Shown: piece by piece, positions 16,705 through 26,101 of the stretch
Position numbering within the stretch: the first letter of the stretch is position 1
Layout of the letters: every line of letters starts with the position of its first letter
Source of the DNA: SLFH01 sp050486265
GTDB taxonomy: Bacteria > Planctomycetota > Phycisphaerae > Phycisphaerales > UBA1924
NCBI GenBank assembly: GCA_050486265.1
Contig: JBJHCY010000002.1
Span: 248,001-312,000, forward strand
DNA length: 64,000 bases
Reading direction: 5' to 3'
Program-made: the position numbers and the translations under genes
Notes under the pieces: generated by a model
Told to the model about the DNA's origin: nothing
Database searches by the model: none
What the model saw: the letters and a program-made list of their open reading frames with translations, nothing else

Positions 16705-17751
16705 ATGAGGCTCTTCGCTTGTACATCCTGCGGCCAGACGGTGTACTTCGACAGCCACGCATGCGAAGGGTGCGCCGCATCGCTCGGCTTCATGCCCGAC
16801 ACCATCGCGATGGTCGCATTGAGCAGCGAAGGCGACGCCGCGGCGGGCCCGGAGCGTTACTTTCGGTGCGGCCATCGGGCGAGAGGCTGCAACTGGCTGG
16901 TCAACCGTCGTGACGGAGCGCACTTCTGTGTCTCCTGCCGCTTGAACCGCACCATCCCGGACCTGTCGGCGCCGGGGAATGTGCGCCTCTGGCAACGCTT
17001 GGAGCAGGAGAAGCGCCGCCTGATCTACTCTCTGCTGCGCCTCGGCCTGCCGTTTGAAGAGGGGCCGGGCGGCATCGCCGGGCTCGCGTTCGATTTTCTC
17101 GCCGATCCGGACCAGGGGGGCGGGCGGGTGATGACCGGCCACGCCGGAGGGTTGATCACGCTGAACATCGCCGAGGCGGATCCCGTCGCTCGCGAGCGAA
17201 ACCGATCCGAGCTCAACGAGCCCTACCGGACGATTCTCGGCCATTTCCGTCATGAGTCGGGCCACTACTTCTGGGATCGTTTCGTGCGCACCGACCGATG
17301 GCTCGCACCCTTCCGCGAGCTTTTCGGCGACGAACGCGCCGACTACGCGCAGGCCTTGCAGCGACACTACCAGTCCGGTCCGTTACCCGACTGGCGGGAG
17401 CATCATGTTTCCGCCTACGCCTCCGTCCACCCCTGGGAGGACTGGGCCGAGACCTGGAGCCACTACCTGCACATGGTCGACACGCTGGAGACGGCCTGGG
17501 TCTACGGGCTGGCGATCGAACCGCGTCACACGGGCGGGGAAGTGCTCGCGGCCGAGCCCGCGGTCGATCCCTACGAATTCGCGGACTTCCAGACGCTCAT
17601 CAGCCAATGGATGCCGCTCACCGTCGCGCTCAACAGCCTGAGCCGGAGCATGGGGCACGAGGCGGCATACCCGTTCGCCCTCGCGACCCCGGTGATCGAG
17701 AAGCTCGGCTTCGTGCACAGGGTGGTGCGAGCCGCTCCGCCGGCCGGCTGA
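16705..17751 (+). CDS. Zinc-ribbon putative zinc metallopeptidase (Peptidase_Mx type)
   Basis: 348 residues from the ATG at 16705, which follows a strong GGGAGGGAGG site; two upstream ATGs in frame (16618, 16681) lack one. The N-terminus is a zinc ribbon with CTSC (C6, C9) and CEGC (C20, C23), and further Cys residues lie at FRCGH and FCVSC (C75, C78). The catalytic motif HESGH is at 183-187, in the context GHFRHESGHYFWD, and WEDWAETWSHYLHM later is conserved in this family. It is annotated in relatives as a putative zinc-binding metallopeptidase; the biological role is unknown. It converges with the permease gene. Confidence 0.85.
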   Translation: MRLFACTSCGQTVYFDSHACEGCAASLGFMPDTIAMVALSSEGDAAAGPERYFRCGHRARGCNWLVNRRDGAHFCVSCRLNRTIPDLSAPGNVRLWQRLEQEKRRLIYSLLRLGLPFEEGPGGIAGLAFDFLADPDQGGGRVMTGHAGGLITLNIAEADPVARERNRSELNEPYRTILGHFRHESGHYFWDRFVRTDRWLAPFRELFGDERADYAQALQRHYQSGPLPDWREHHVSAYASVHPWEDWAETWSHYLHMVDTLETAWVYGLAIEPRHTGGEVLAAEPAVDPYEFADFQTLISQWMPLTVALNSLSRSMGHEAAYPFALATPVIEKLGFVHRVVRAAPPAG

Positions 17752-17766
17752 TGCAAAGCGGCGCGG

Positions 17767-19104
17767 TCACGACGCGGGCCCGTCAGGGGTCCGCCCCGCA
17801 GTCCGCCTGTTCATCACGACCGCGATCGCGAACAGCACGCTGCCGGCGCAGAGCAGCGCCGCCGTCGCCAGAACCGACGCGATGCTCACCCGCGTCAGCA
17901 GGCCGACACAGACCAAGAGCCCCAGCACGGGGATCACCGGCCCGCCCGGCAGCTTCAGCAGCGACTCCGCATCGCTTTGGCGAGCGATCCGCGGCATCCC
18001 CACGATGCAGGTCATGTAGATCAGCAGCCGCGTCAGCACGCTCAGCACCGCCAGAAACACAAAGCTCCCAGTTACGGCAAGCAGGAACGCCGCCGTCCCG
18101 TAGACCACGACCGAGACCCACGGCGTGTTGTGCTTCGGATCCACATCCGCCAACACCGGCGGCAATTGACGATCCAGCGCAAGCCGGTAGGTGATCCGGG
18201 GCGTTGAAAACATCGAGCCCAGCAGGTTCCCGCCCACCGACGCGATGATCGCCAGCACCACGATCACCGCACCCGTGCGCCCGAGCAACGCCCCGCCCGC
18301 GTCGACAACCGGCCGCTCCGAATCGGCGAGGTCCGGCACCAGCGCCCGCGTCGCGATCTGCACAAGCACATACACCGCCGCCGCGACGACCAACGCCAGC
18401 ACGATCGCCCGCGGCATGTCCCGCTTCGGATCCCGCGCCTCGCCCCCGGGCACCAGCCCCGACTCGAACCCCACATACGCGTAGATGGCAAGCAGCACCG
18501 CAGCCCCGAGTTCGATCGCCGGCGGGGGCGACGCGGCCGCCGCGAACACCTCCGTGTCCAGCCGGAACAGCCCGTACCCCGCCAACGCCACCAGCGGCAG
18601 CAGCTTCAGCACCGTCAGCACGCCCAGCGACCGCATCGCCGCCTTCACGCCGACAAGGTTGATCCAGACCAGCAGCGAGCTCATCCCAAGAAGCAGCCCG
18701 ACCCGCACCCCAGGCCCGACCGGCCCGGGCGCAAAGAACCCGATCGTCGCCACGAGCAGGTTCAGGTTCGCCGCAAACGCCGTCAGCCGGGCGATGTAGA
18801 ACGCCCACCCGACCTGAAACCCGGCGAACTGCCCGAACGCCGCCCGGGCGTACAGCACCGGCCCGCCCGTCCCGCTGAACGCGCTGGACAGCCGCGCAAA
18901 CGAGAGCATGATCGGCGCGATCAAGAGGGCGCACAACGCAAACACCCAGGGCCCGAATTCACCTGCCCGCCGCTCCAGCCCGGCCGGCGCCCCGAAGATC
19001 CCCGCCCCGATCATCCCGTTGATCATCAGCAGCCACAGCGCCATCGGCCCGAGGCGGCGGGCGAGCGGTTCGTGCTTTGCCGGGGGAGGGAGCGGCGAAC
19101 TCAT
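17767..19104 (-). CDS. APC-superfamily amino-acid permease
   Basis: 445 residues from the ATG at 19104 (MSSPLPPPAKHEP). The frame extends to 19206, but that would overlap the helicase gene. Twelve hydrophobic segments fit the APC fold. The first helix carries the substrate/sodium-site motif NGMIGAGIFGAPAG, and the motif YAYVGFESG followed by PGGEARDPKRDMPRAI is the conserved helix 6 and loop. The substrate is probably an amino acid, but specificity cannot be read. It lies downstream of the large helicase on the same strand with a 67-base gap; a functional link is not evident. Confidence 0.88.
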   Translation of the reverse strand: MSSPLPPPAKHEPLARRLGPMALWLLMINGMIGAGIFGAPAGLERRAGEFGPWVFALCALLIAPIMLSFARLSSAFSGTGGPVLYARAAFGQFAGFQVGWAFYIARLTAFAANLNLLVATIGFFAPGPVGPGVRVGLLLGMSSLLVWINLVGVKAAMRSLGVLTVLKLLPLVALAGYGLFRLDTEVFAAAASPPPAIELGAAVLLAIYAYVGFESGLVPGGEARDPKRDMPRAIVLALVVAAAVYVLVQIATRALVPDLADSERPVVDAGGALLGRTGAVIVVLAIIASVGGNLLGSMFSTPRITYRLALDRQLPPVLADVDPKHNTPWVSVVVYGTAAFLLAVTGSFVFLAVLSVLTRLLIYMTCIVGMPRIARQSDAESLLKLPGGPVIPVLGLLVCVGLLTRVSIASVLATAALLCAGSVLFAIAVVMNRRTAGRTPDGPAS

Positions 19105-19171
19105 GGGCTGCAAGCGTACAACGAACCCACACGCTCCGCCCGGTCCTGCATGTTTCCGACTCCCCAGAAGA

Positions 19172-22100
19172 CTATCGGCCGCCGGAAGCGTCCCCGCCGG
19201 GAACAAGCCTGTCCTCGATCGCCGACGCGAGCCTCCGCTCGATCGCCAGGTCGATCGCCTCCCCGACCCGCTCGCCCACTCGCGAAGTCACCCGCTGCAT
19301 CCCGAAGAGCCTCGCCGTCTCACGAACCAACTCATCCCGCGGCATCCCGAACTGCACCCCCAGCACATACGCCGCGCCGTTCGAGAGCTCGACCAGCGAG
19401 ATCTCATCGAGGTCGCGCTTCGAAAGCGGATCCTCCGACGCGACCCGCAGCGTGCGGCAAGTCTCCGGCTCGGCGCCCGGCGCCCACAGCACGCCATCAC
19501 GCCGCACACAACCGCCCGACCGGATGCACGACGACACGATCTCCCCCGCGCGCTCCCTGAACCGCCCGCTCATCCGCCCGACGCCGAACACCGACGCCAG
19601 CCGCCGCACAGCCAGAGCCTCGACAGCCGGCGACTCCGCCTCGACGATCCTGCGCATCACCTCTACTGCAGTCCCCTTTGCGCCGGGGTCGTAGATGTCC
19701 GAATCGCCCGCAGAGCCGTCGCCTTCGAACGGCCGGTAGACCGGCGGCAGACCGGAACGATCCTCTGCTTCCGCGTTCGCTTCGGTGATGGTCTCCGTAT
19801 CTGCAGCCGGGTCGGATTCCTGTAGCGCCGCCTCGCTATCCGCCACCGGTGCAAGCCCCGCGTACCGCTCCGGCTCGTCCTGCGGATCAACGGATGCATC
19901 ATGCGCGGTCCCCTTGTCGTCCGCGTCTTGCTCAATCGTCGAAGTCTCGCTCGCCTCGACCGCCAGCGGCCCCTTCACCGCTTCCGGCGATCGCAGCGCA
20001 TCCTCGATCGCGTTGTGGAGCCTTGCAAGGCAGCCGCCGGGGTTCACCCGCCACTCGGTCGACCAGACCCGCTCGATCCGCCAGCCGAGCCCTTCGAGCA
20101 CGCTCTGGCGGAGGCGGTCCCGGTCGCGCGCGGTCTTGGCGCTGTGGTACGCCGCGCCGTCGCACTCGATGCCCAGCAAGTACCGCCCCGGCTTTTCGGG
20201 ATGGCGCACCGCCAGATCGATCCGATACCCGGCGCAGCCGACCTGCGTGTCGACCTCCCAGCCCTTCTCGATCAGCGCCTTCCAGACCGCGTGCTCGAAG
20301 CCCGAGTCGAACTCGCGCGTCCCGCTCAGCGTCACCGCCTCGGCGATCGCACGCGGCCCGCGCTCGGCGTAATCGAGGAAAGTCTTGAAATGCCGCACGC
20401 CCAGCGCCCGCGTCCTGCGAAGGTCGATCTGGTCGCTCCGCATCGACGCGAAGACCATCAGCCGCCGCCGAGCCCGCGTCACCGCGACATTCAGCCGCCG
20501 CTCCCCGCCCTCCTTGTTGAGCGGGCCGAAGTTCATCGAAACCTTGCCAGCCTGGTCCGGCCCGTACCCGACCGAGAAAATGATCGCGTCGCGCTCGTCG
20601 CCCTGCACATTCTCGAGGTTCTTCACGAACACCGGCTCGGGCGACTCGGCGGTGAAGTGGTGCTCGATCTCCGGCAGCTCGCGCCGCTTCTCATCCAGCA
20701 GGTCCTCGATCAGGTTCTGCTGCGCCTGGCTGAAGGTCACGATCCCGATCGAGTCGCGGCACGCCGGGTTGCGAAGCATCCTCACCACCTCGCCGACAAC
20801 CGCTTCCGCCTCGACACGGTTCGTCCGCGACCCGCCCCGGTCGTACATCCCGCCCTCGACCAGCCGCAGACTGACGCCGAGATCCTCGGACCGCTCGTCG
20901 GGCGATGGGAAGGTGTGCAGCTCGTTCTGGTAGTAGTGGTGATTGGAAAACGCGATCAGCGTCTCGTGCCGGCTCCGGTAGTGCCAGCGGAGCCGCATCC
21001 CCGGCACGCCCGACGCGTTGCACTCCTTCAGGATCGACTCCATGTCGTCGATCGCGTGGTCCTCGATCTCTTCCTCGTCGCCTCCGTCGAGCGTGGTGAA
21101 GAAGTTGGTGGGGGGGAGCTGCTTCGAATCCCCGACCACCACAACCTCCCTGCCCCGAGCGATCGCCCCGATCGCGTCCCACACCGGGATCTGCGACGCC
21201 TCGTCGAACACCACCAGATCAAACGGCGGCAGCTTCGCGTCCAGAAACTGCGCCACCGACAGCGGGCTCATCAGAAAACACGGCTTCAAACTCGGCAGCA
21301 GGTTCGGGATCGCCTCGATCAGCCGGCGCGTCGGCATGTGCCGGCGCTGCTTCTCAAGCTCGCGGCGCAGGATCCCCACCTCTGATTTCTCAGACGCCTG
21401 CGTGCTCACACCCGGCGACTTCGCTTTCAGCTTCGCCGCGACCACCTCGCGCGTCATCCGGATGCACCGCGCGTCGAGTTCTCTGAACCGGGCGATCGCA
21501 TCGGCGTGCGCCGAGGCGTTGAACCGACGCACCGCCTCAACCCGATCGGCAGTCTTGTTAAACCACGCCGCCCCGAAACTCCGCTCGAAGACGCCCCCGA
21601 GCTCATCCAGCCCGCAACCGCCCTTTTCATAGAGCTCGACCAGCGGCCCCAGCCCGCGCCCAGCCGCGGCATCCCGCGCCGCACGCCACACGCACCATGT
21701 ATTCAGTTCCCCGAGCGCCCCTCGCCAACGCAGCAGCACGCCCGAAGCCGAGGCGAGCCACCCCGGCCCCTCGTCTTCGAGCACCCGCTCGTCCGCCTCG
21801 AGCACGCCCTGCAGCCGCGACCACGAATCGCCCCACCCGTGCTGCGCCTCGAGCAGGTCGATCGCCGCGCCGTCGGCGCGACGCGCCGAGTCCCGGTCCG
21901 TCGCCGCGATCACCAGCGCCTCGGTCAGCCCCTTCGCCGACGCGTCCGTTGCAGCCGCGGCCAGCAACTCCGAGAACCGCTCGCACCACGCGAGCACCGC
22001 CTCGATCTCGTTCCAGTCCGCCTCGGTGTTGTTCCACAGCCTTCCTAAGAGCGACGCCGCGTCCGCACGCCCCGCAAGCTCCGCCTGCAGCCGCACCAGC

Positions 22101-25100
22101 GACCTCGCCTCTTCAAGATCCGCCAGCAACGCCTCGAGCTTCGGAACTTTCCCGAGGCAATACACCCGCAAACCCCGCCGAACCTTCATCGACGCCAGCG
22201 TCCGCAGCACCGCCGGCCGCTCGCCCGCCCGCTTGGCCGCGTCGATCTGCGGCAATAAATCCAACTCCAAAAACTCCTCGCGGTACCGCCCCAGCAGGTC
22301 CGCCCGCATCGCGTCCCGCTCGCGCCCCTTGACGCACAGCTCAAGCATCGTCCGGCGCAGCTCCGGCGCTTCGGCCCCGGCGATCAGCCGCCGGTCCGGC
22401 CCGGGCGTCGAGCGCAGGTGCTCGGCGAGCTTTACAAGCGTCTCGACCGTCGTCCGCTGCAGCGCCGCCGCGTCGCCCTCGGCGCCGATCGCGTCGAGAT
22501 ACGCCGACGCGGCACGCCCGAACGCCTCCATCGCCCCGACCGCCCCGCCGAGCGCGCCCGAAGCCTCATCCGGCAGCGAAAAGCTCCACGCCGAGCGCCC
22601 GATCCCGCGCAGCGGGTGGCCTCCCGCCGGATCAACCGGACGCCCCTTCGCCTGAATATCCACGACGAGCGTCCGCCACGCGTCGAGGTCTTCCGCAGTC
22701 GCGGCCGTAATGTCGTCCATCGGCGCGGGAACCGTCGGACCGTCGCCCAGATTGCTCAGCCGCCCAAGCACGCGGTACAGGCTCTCGCCCGTCTCCCGAG
22801 GCTTGTGCATTTCCCGGACATACGCGTTGAGCTGCGCCCGCGTCGCCCCCAGCTCGCGGCACAGCTTCGCCCAATCCGCCGGCGCAGACCCGCCCGTCGC
22901 CCCCAGCGCCTCGGCGAGCTGCGAGAGCACCTCCTTCTTCGAAGCCTTCGCCGAGTGCAACTCCAGGCAGAACGGCCCAAGCCCGTCCTCCTCCAGCCGC
23001 TTGCGAACCACGCTCAGCGCCGCCATTTTCTCGGCGACAAACAGCACCCGCATCCCGCGCGCCAGCGAGTTGGCGACCATGTTCGCGATCGTCTGGCTCT
23101 TGCCGGTGCCCGGCGGGCCTTCGAGCACAAAGGTTCTGCCGTCCGACGCCGCGCGCACCGCTGCGAACTGCGAAGAGTCCGCGTCGCGCGTGCAGAGCAA
23201 ATCCTCGGGCGCGACCTCGTCATCAAGCGACTCGGGCGCGGGGAACGGGCTCGGATCGAAGTCTTCGCCCGGACGCTCGACCAGGTGCTCGACGAGCCGG
23301 TTCGCCCGCAGCTTCTCCATGTTCTCCTGAAGATCCCGCCACATCAGGAACTTGTTGAAGCTGAACAGCCCCAGGTGCGCCGTCTCGACGACCTCCCAGC
23401 GCTTCACATCCCGGATCGCCGAACGGAAGTTCCGCAGCAGCATCGCCACATCAACGCCCGTCTCGTCCTCGGGCAGCGTCTCCAGCCCGCGCGTGTCGAG
23501 CCCGTACTCCGTCCGCAGCTTCTCCAGCAGCGTCACATTCGCCCGCACCGGCTCGTCGAGCAGCTCGATCGAATACGCGTACCCCGCCCCCTGCGTCGAG
23601 CGGTGCAGCCTCGCCGGCAGCAGGATCAACGGCGCCAGCCTCGCCTGCTCAGAACTCTCCGTCTCGAACCACCTGAGCATGCCCAGCGTCAGGTAGAGCA
23701 TGTTCGCGCCGGTCTCTTCGATGCTCGATTTCGCGGTCCGGTAGACCGTCAGCAGCCGCTTCTGCGTCTCGGCGTCGCCCGTCGGCGTGTACACGCGTCC
23801 GCCTTCGAGCTGTTCACGCAGATACGCCTCGTCCAGCCCTTGCTTGCTGCTGATCGAAAGCCGCGAGCCCGAGGCAAGCTTGTCCTCAAGCAAACCGAGA
23901 TCCGGCACGCTCAAAGGCAGCGTCCGCCCCGTCTCCTTGAAGTTCAGCAGGCGGTTGCGCAGCGAGAGATCCAGCAGCTTCGTCTGCCAGCGCGTGATGC
24001 GGTCCGACGCCGTCTCGGCCGCCTCCGCCTCGGCTTTCGCGCTCCCCAGCCGCTCGGCCCGTTCGGCGAGCTCCACCGCGTCAAGCCGTCCAGTCGCGAC
24101 CGGCGACGCGACCTCGACGCGCAGCGCATCAAAGTCGATCCCTTCCTCATCCGCCCGCAGCGGCAGAGGCCGAACACCCAGCCGACGCGCCGATCGAAGA
24201 TCGATCGCGCAGAACGACGCCCCCGGCTCGGCCATCCGACGCTTGGCCGCCTCGACCGCGAGCCCGAACGCCCCGCCGCGCTGCGTCGCGACCGTCGACT
24301 CCACCGCCACGATCTCCCCGAGCTCGATCAAATTCCGGATCCGCGAAGGCTCGTCGATCGTCGCCTCGGGCAGATGCGCCTCGTGCGTCCACACCGCCGG
24401 CATCGCGTGCCCCTCGGGCAAAAGCAGCAGGGGGTGCAGGCCGCACTGCTCCCACATCCCCATGAGCAGGAGCGACAGATCAAGACAAGTCCCCATCCCC
24501 TCGCGCGTCAGCCGGTCCGCCAGCCGCACACGCTGCCCCGCCGAACCGAAACTCGCCGGCGGGTTGATGTACCCCACCTCAGAGCCCAACAGCGCGTTGA
24601 AGCACGCCTCGGCGATCTGCGTCGCCCTTCGACGGCTGCCGGACTGATACCCGTCCAGCGCCTCGTGCTCCGACCGCTCCCGAAGCGACGCCCTCGCCGC
24701 CCGCAAGAGCTCGGCGACCTTCGGGTGATTCGGCGTCACAAACGCCCCCGTCAGCTCCGGGTAGTGCCCGATCCCAGGCCACTGGTCGAACGCCAGCAAC
24801 TCGACCGGAAACCTCGCCCCGAAAGTCCCGGACGCTGCAGCAGCCCCGTCCCCAACAATCCCGCACACCCCCTCGGCGATGATCTCGCTCCGTTCCGCCT
24901 CCGTCCGCCCCGCCATCGCCCGGGCCGAGAGCGCAAAGTCATTCCCCGGCGAGATCCGCACCGTCGCCCCGGGATCGAGCCGATCAATCCGCCCCGTCCA
25001 CGCCGGCGCCTCCCCGTTCTCCAGCCGCAGCGTGACCGACACCTCCTCGACAGGCCCGGCCTCCCGAGAAGTCACCAGCACCGCATCAACCAGCGGCACC

Positions 25101-25282
25101 CCGTGCTGCTGCATCGCAAAGTTCACCCGGTCGCTGTACTCAAGCTCGACCGCGATTTCGACCGGCGAAGGCTCGACGGGGGGCGTCGATGGCTCCGGCG
25201 GATCGGGCGTACCAGCGGTGCGACCTTCAGCAGGGGTATCGCCCCCAGCGTCCGTCAGCGGATCGGTCTGTTCCGGCTCCAT
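19172..25282 (-). CDS. Giant DUF4011 / SF1 helicase / Vsr-like nuclease / DUF3320 protein (Hhe-like defence candidate)
   Basis: 2036 residues from the ATG at 25282; an in-frame TTG at 25366 is a less likely start. Domains in order: an N-terminal beta-rich domain (about 30-150); a transglutaminase-like segment (about 240-300) with Cys in GTCLDLSLLL and His in EGHAMPAVW; DUF4011 (about 430-640, beginning WQTKLLDLSLRNRLLNF); an SF1 helicase with Walker A GPPGTGKS near 726, Walker B VVFDEASQ near 1355, GDSKQLPP, HYRSRHE, VQGDERD and NVAVTRARRRL; a Vsr/MTES_1575-like nuclease near 1680-1750 (RIDLAV, IECDGAAYHS, RDRDRLRQ, GWRIERVWS); and DUF3320 from about 1875. Single proteins of this build have been reported as the anti-phage system Hhe. 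A GIY-YIG gene lies 102 bases upstream. Confidence 0.85.
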   Translation of the reverse strand: MEPEQTDPLTDAGGDTPAEGRTAGTPDPPEPSTPPVEPSPVEIAVELEYSDRVNFAMQQHGVPLVDAVLVTSREAGPVEEVSVTLRLENGEAPAWTGRIDRLDPGATVRISPGNDFALSARAMAGRTEAERSEIIAEGVCGIVGDGAAAASGTFGARFPVELLAFDQWPGIGHYPELTGAFVTPNHPKVAELLRAARASLRERSEHEALDGYQSGSRRRATQIAEACFNALLGSEVGYINPPASFGSAGQRVRLADRLTREGMGTCLDLSLLLMGMWEQCGLHPLLLLPEGHAMPAVWTHEAHLPEATIDEPSRIRNLIELGEIVAVESTVATQRGGAFGLAVEAAKRRMAEPGASFCAIDLRSARRLGVRPLPLRADEEGIDFDALRVEVASPVATGRLDAVELAERAERLGSAKAEAEAAETASDRITRWQTKLLDLSLRNRLLNFKETGRTLPLSVPDLGLLEDKLASGSRLSISSKQGLDEAYLREQLEGGRVYTPTGDAETQKRLLTVYRTAKSSIEETGANMLYLTLGMLRWFETESSEQARLAPLILLPARLHRSTQGAGYAYSIELLDEPVRANVTLLEKLRTEYGLDTRGLETLPEDETGVDVAMLLRNFRSAIRDVKRWEVVETAHLGLFSFNKFLMWRDLQENMEKLRANRLVEHLVERPGEDFDPSPFPAPESLDDEVAPEDLLCTRDADSSQFAAVRAASDGRTFVLEGPPGTGKSQTIANMVANSLARGMRVLFVAEKMAALSVVRKRLEEDGLGPFCLELHSAKASKKEVLSQLAEALGATGGSAPADWAKLCRELGATRAQLNAYVREMHKPRETGESLYRVLGRLSNLGDGPTVPAPMDDITAATAEDLDAWRTLVVDIQAKGRPVDPAGGHPLRGIGRSAWSFSLPDEASGALGGAVGAMEAFGRAASAYLDAIGAEGDAAALQRTTVETLVKLAEHLRSTPGPDRRLIAGAEAPELRRTMLELCVKGRERDAMRADLLGRYREEFLELDLLPQIDAAKRAGERPAVLRTLASMKVRRGLRVYCLGKVPKLEALLADLEEARSLVRLQAELAGRADAASLLGRLWNNTEADWNEIEAVLAWCERFSELLAAAATDASAKGLTEALVIAATDRDSARRADGAAIDLLEAQHGWGDSWSRLQGVLEADERVLEDEGPGWLASASGVLLRWRGALGELNTWCVWRAARDAAAGRGLGPLVELYEKGGCGLDELGGVFERSFGAAWFNKTADRVEAVRRFNASAHADAIARFRELDARCIRMTREVVAAKLKAKSPGVSTQASEKSEVGILRRELEKQRRHMPTRRLIEAIPNLLPSLKPCFLMSPLSVAQFLDAKLPPFDLVVFDEASQIPVWDAIGAIARGREVVVVGDSKQLPPTNFFTTLDGGDEEEIEDHAIDDMESILKECNASGVPGMRLRWHYRSRHETLIAFSNHHYYQNELHTFPSPDERSEDLGVSLRLVEGGMYDRGGSRTNRVEAEAVVGEVVRMLRNPACRDSIGIVTFSQAQQNLIEDLLDEKRRELPEIEHHFTAESPEPVFVKNLENVQGDERDAIIFSVGYGPDQAGKVSMNFGPLNKEGGERRLNVAVTRARRRLMVFASMRSDQIDLRRTRALGVRHFKTFLDYAERGPRAIAEAVTLSGTREFDSGFEHAVWKALIEKGWEVDTQVGCAGYRIDLAVRHPEKPGRYLLGIECDGAAYHSAKTARDRDRLRQSVLEGLGWRIERVWSTEWRVNPGGCLARLHNAIEDALRSPEAVKGPLAVEASETSTIEQDADDKGTAHDASVDPQDEPERYAGLAPVADSEAALQESDPAADTETITEANAEAEDRSGLPPVYRPFEGDGSAGDSDIYDPGAKGTAVEVMRRIVEAESPAVEALAVRRLASVFGVGRMSGRFRERAGEIVSSCIRSGGCVRRDGVLWAPGAEPETCRTLRVASEDPLSKRDLDEISLVELSNGAAYVLGVQFGMPRDELVRETARLFGMQRVTSRVGERVGEAIDLAIERRLASAIEDRLVPGGDASGGR

Positions 25283-25384
25283 CGCCACGCGGCACCCCTC
25301 CAGCCCGGCCCTGGAGGCCGAAGCCAAGCTCGCAACAACCGCCGGATCGTACGGCCCAGAACCCAACCCGCCGCCCGGCCCCGG

Positions 25385-26005
25385 TCAGCGAACTTTGGCC
25401 TTGTTCGATTGACCGCGCAGCCCGCGCTGTTTCCGGCCCGCCGATGGATGCCGGAGATTCGCAAACGGCATCGGAGGCTTCCCCGGCTCGGGGGCACCTC
25501 TCCGGCCCCGTCCGGCGTGCTCCCCGAACCACTCCAGCGCCCTTGCCTCAAACTCGGCCGCCTCGTCCGCGGAGTCCGTCGCCGCGAAAAAGACATGCAG
25601 CCCGCCGATACCTTCAAGCGTCTTCAACCACTGCCCGCCCGCGTGCGGCGACGGCCGCCCGAGCCTGTGCCTGAAAAACTGCCGCAACCGACGACGCAGA
25701 CAGGTCGCCTTGCCGATGTAAACAATCGGCTCATCGGCAAGCCAGAAGCCGCGGAGATATGCGCCAAGCGTTTCCGGAGTCGGCCTCTCATCCTGCAACC
25801 GCATCGCCGGACAAGAAGCGATCCAATCTTCCAGCGCCGCTTCGTCGAACCGAGCGCTGCGCTTGCCGCGGGTGTCCGCAGGATCGCTCCGCACCGCGAC
25901 CGCGTAAACCCCGGGCGAGGACGCGGAGACAGGGTCGCCCCACACAACTCGGCCCCGGATCGGCGCTCCGATCGCCTCAAAGAGACTCGATACTGAAACG
26001 GGCAT
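25385..26005 (-). CDS. GIY-YIG nuclease-domain protein upstream of the DUF4011 helicase
   Basis: 206 residues. The catalytic elements of GIY-YIG nucleases are present in order: GVY at 32-34, VYIGKA at 95-100, an Arg cluster CLRRRLRQFF at 102-111, a candidate Glu at 151 or 153 (AAEFEARALEWF), and an Asn in FANLRHP at 183. About 60 residues separate GVY from VYIG, where the classic spacing is 10-20, so an insertion sits inside the motif. The family is an uncharacterised branch. It is the first gene of an apparent two-gene operon with the helicase (102-base gap, same strand), which suggests a shared role in attacking or processing DNA. Confidence 0.8.
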   Translation of the reverse strand: MPVSVSSLFEAIGAPIRGRVVWGDPVSASSPGVYAVAVRSDPADTRGKRSARFDEAALEDWIASCPAMRLQDERPTPETLGAYLRGFWLADEPIVYIGKATCLRRRLRQFFRHRLGRPSPHAGGQWLKTLEGIGGLHVFFAATDSADEAAEFEARALEWFGEHAGRGRRGAPEPGKPPMPFANLRHPSAGRKQRGLRGQSNKAKVR

Positions 26006-26101
26006 GCGCGGATGCTACCCGGCCAAGGGATCGCGAGCGTTACCCGTTCCCGCAATGCGGCCGGCGCGCCGCAAAGCGCGCCGACCACGGGATGAGAGTG
26101 G

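Noticed and set aside
22418..25996. 1192-codon plus-strand frame
   Set aside because: Antisense of the DUF4011 helicase and GIY-YIG genes; no domain or ribosome site.
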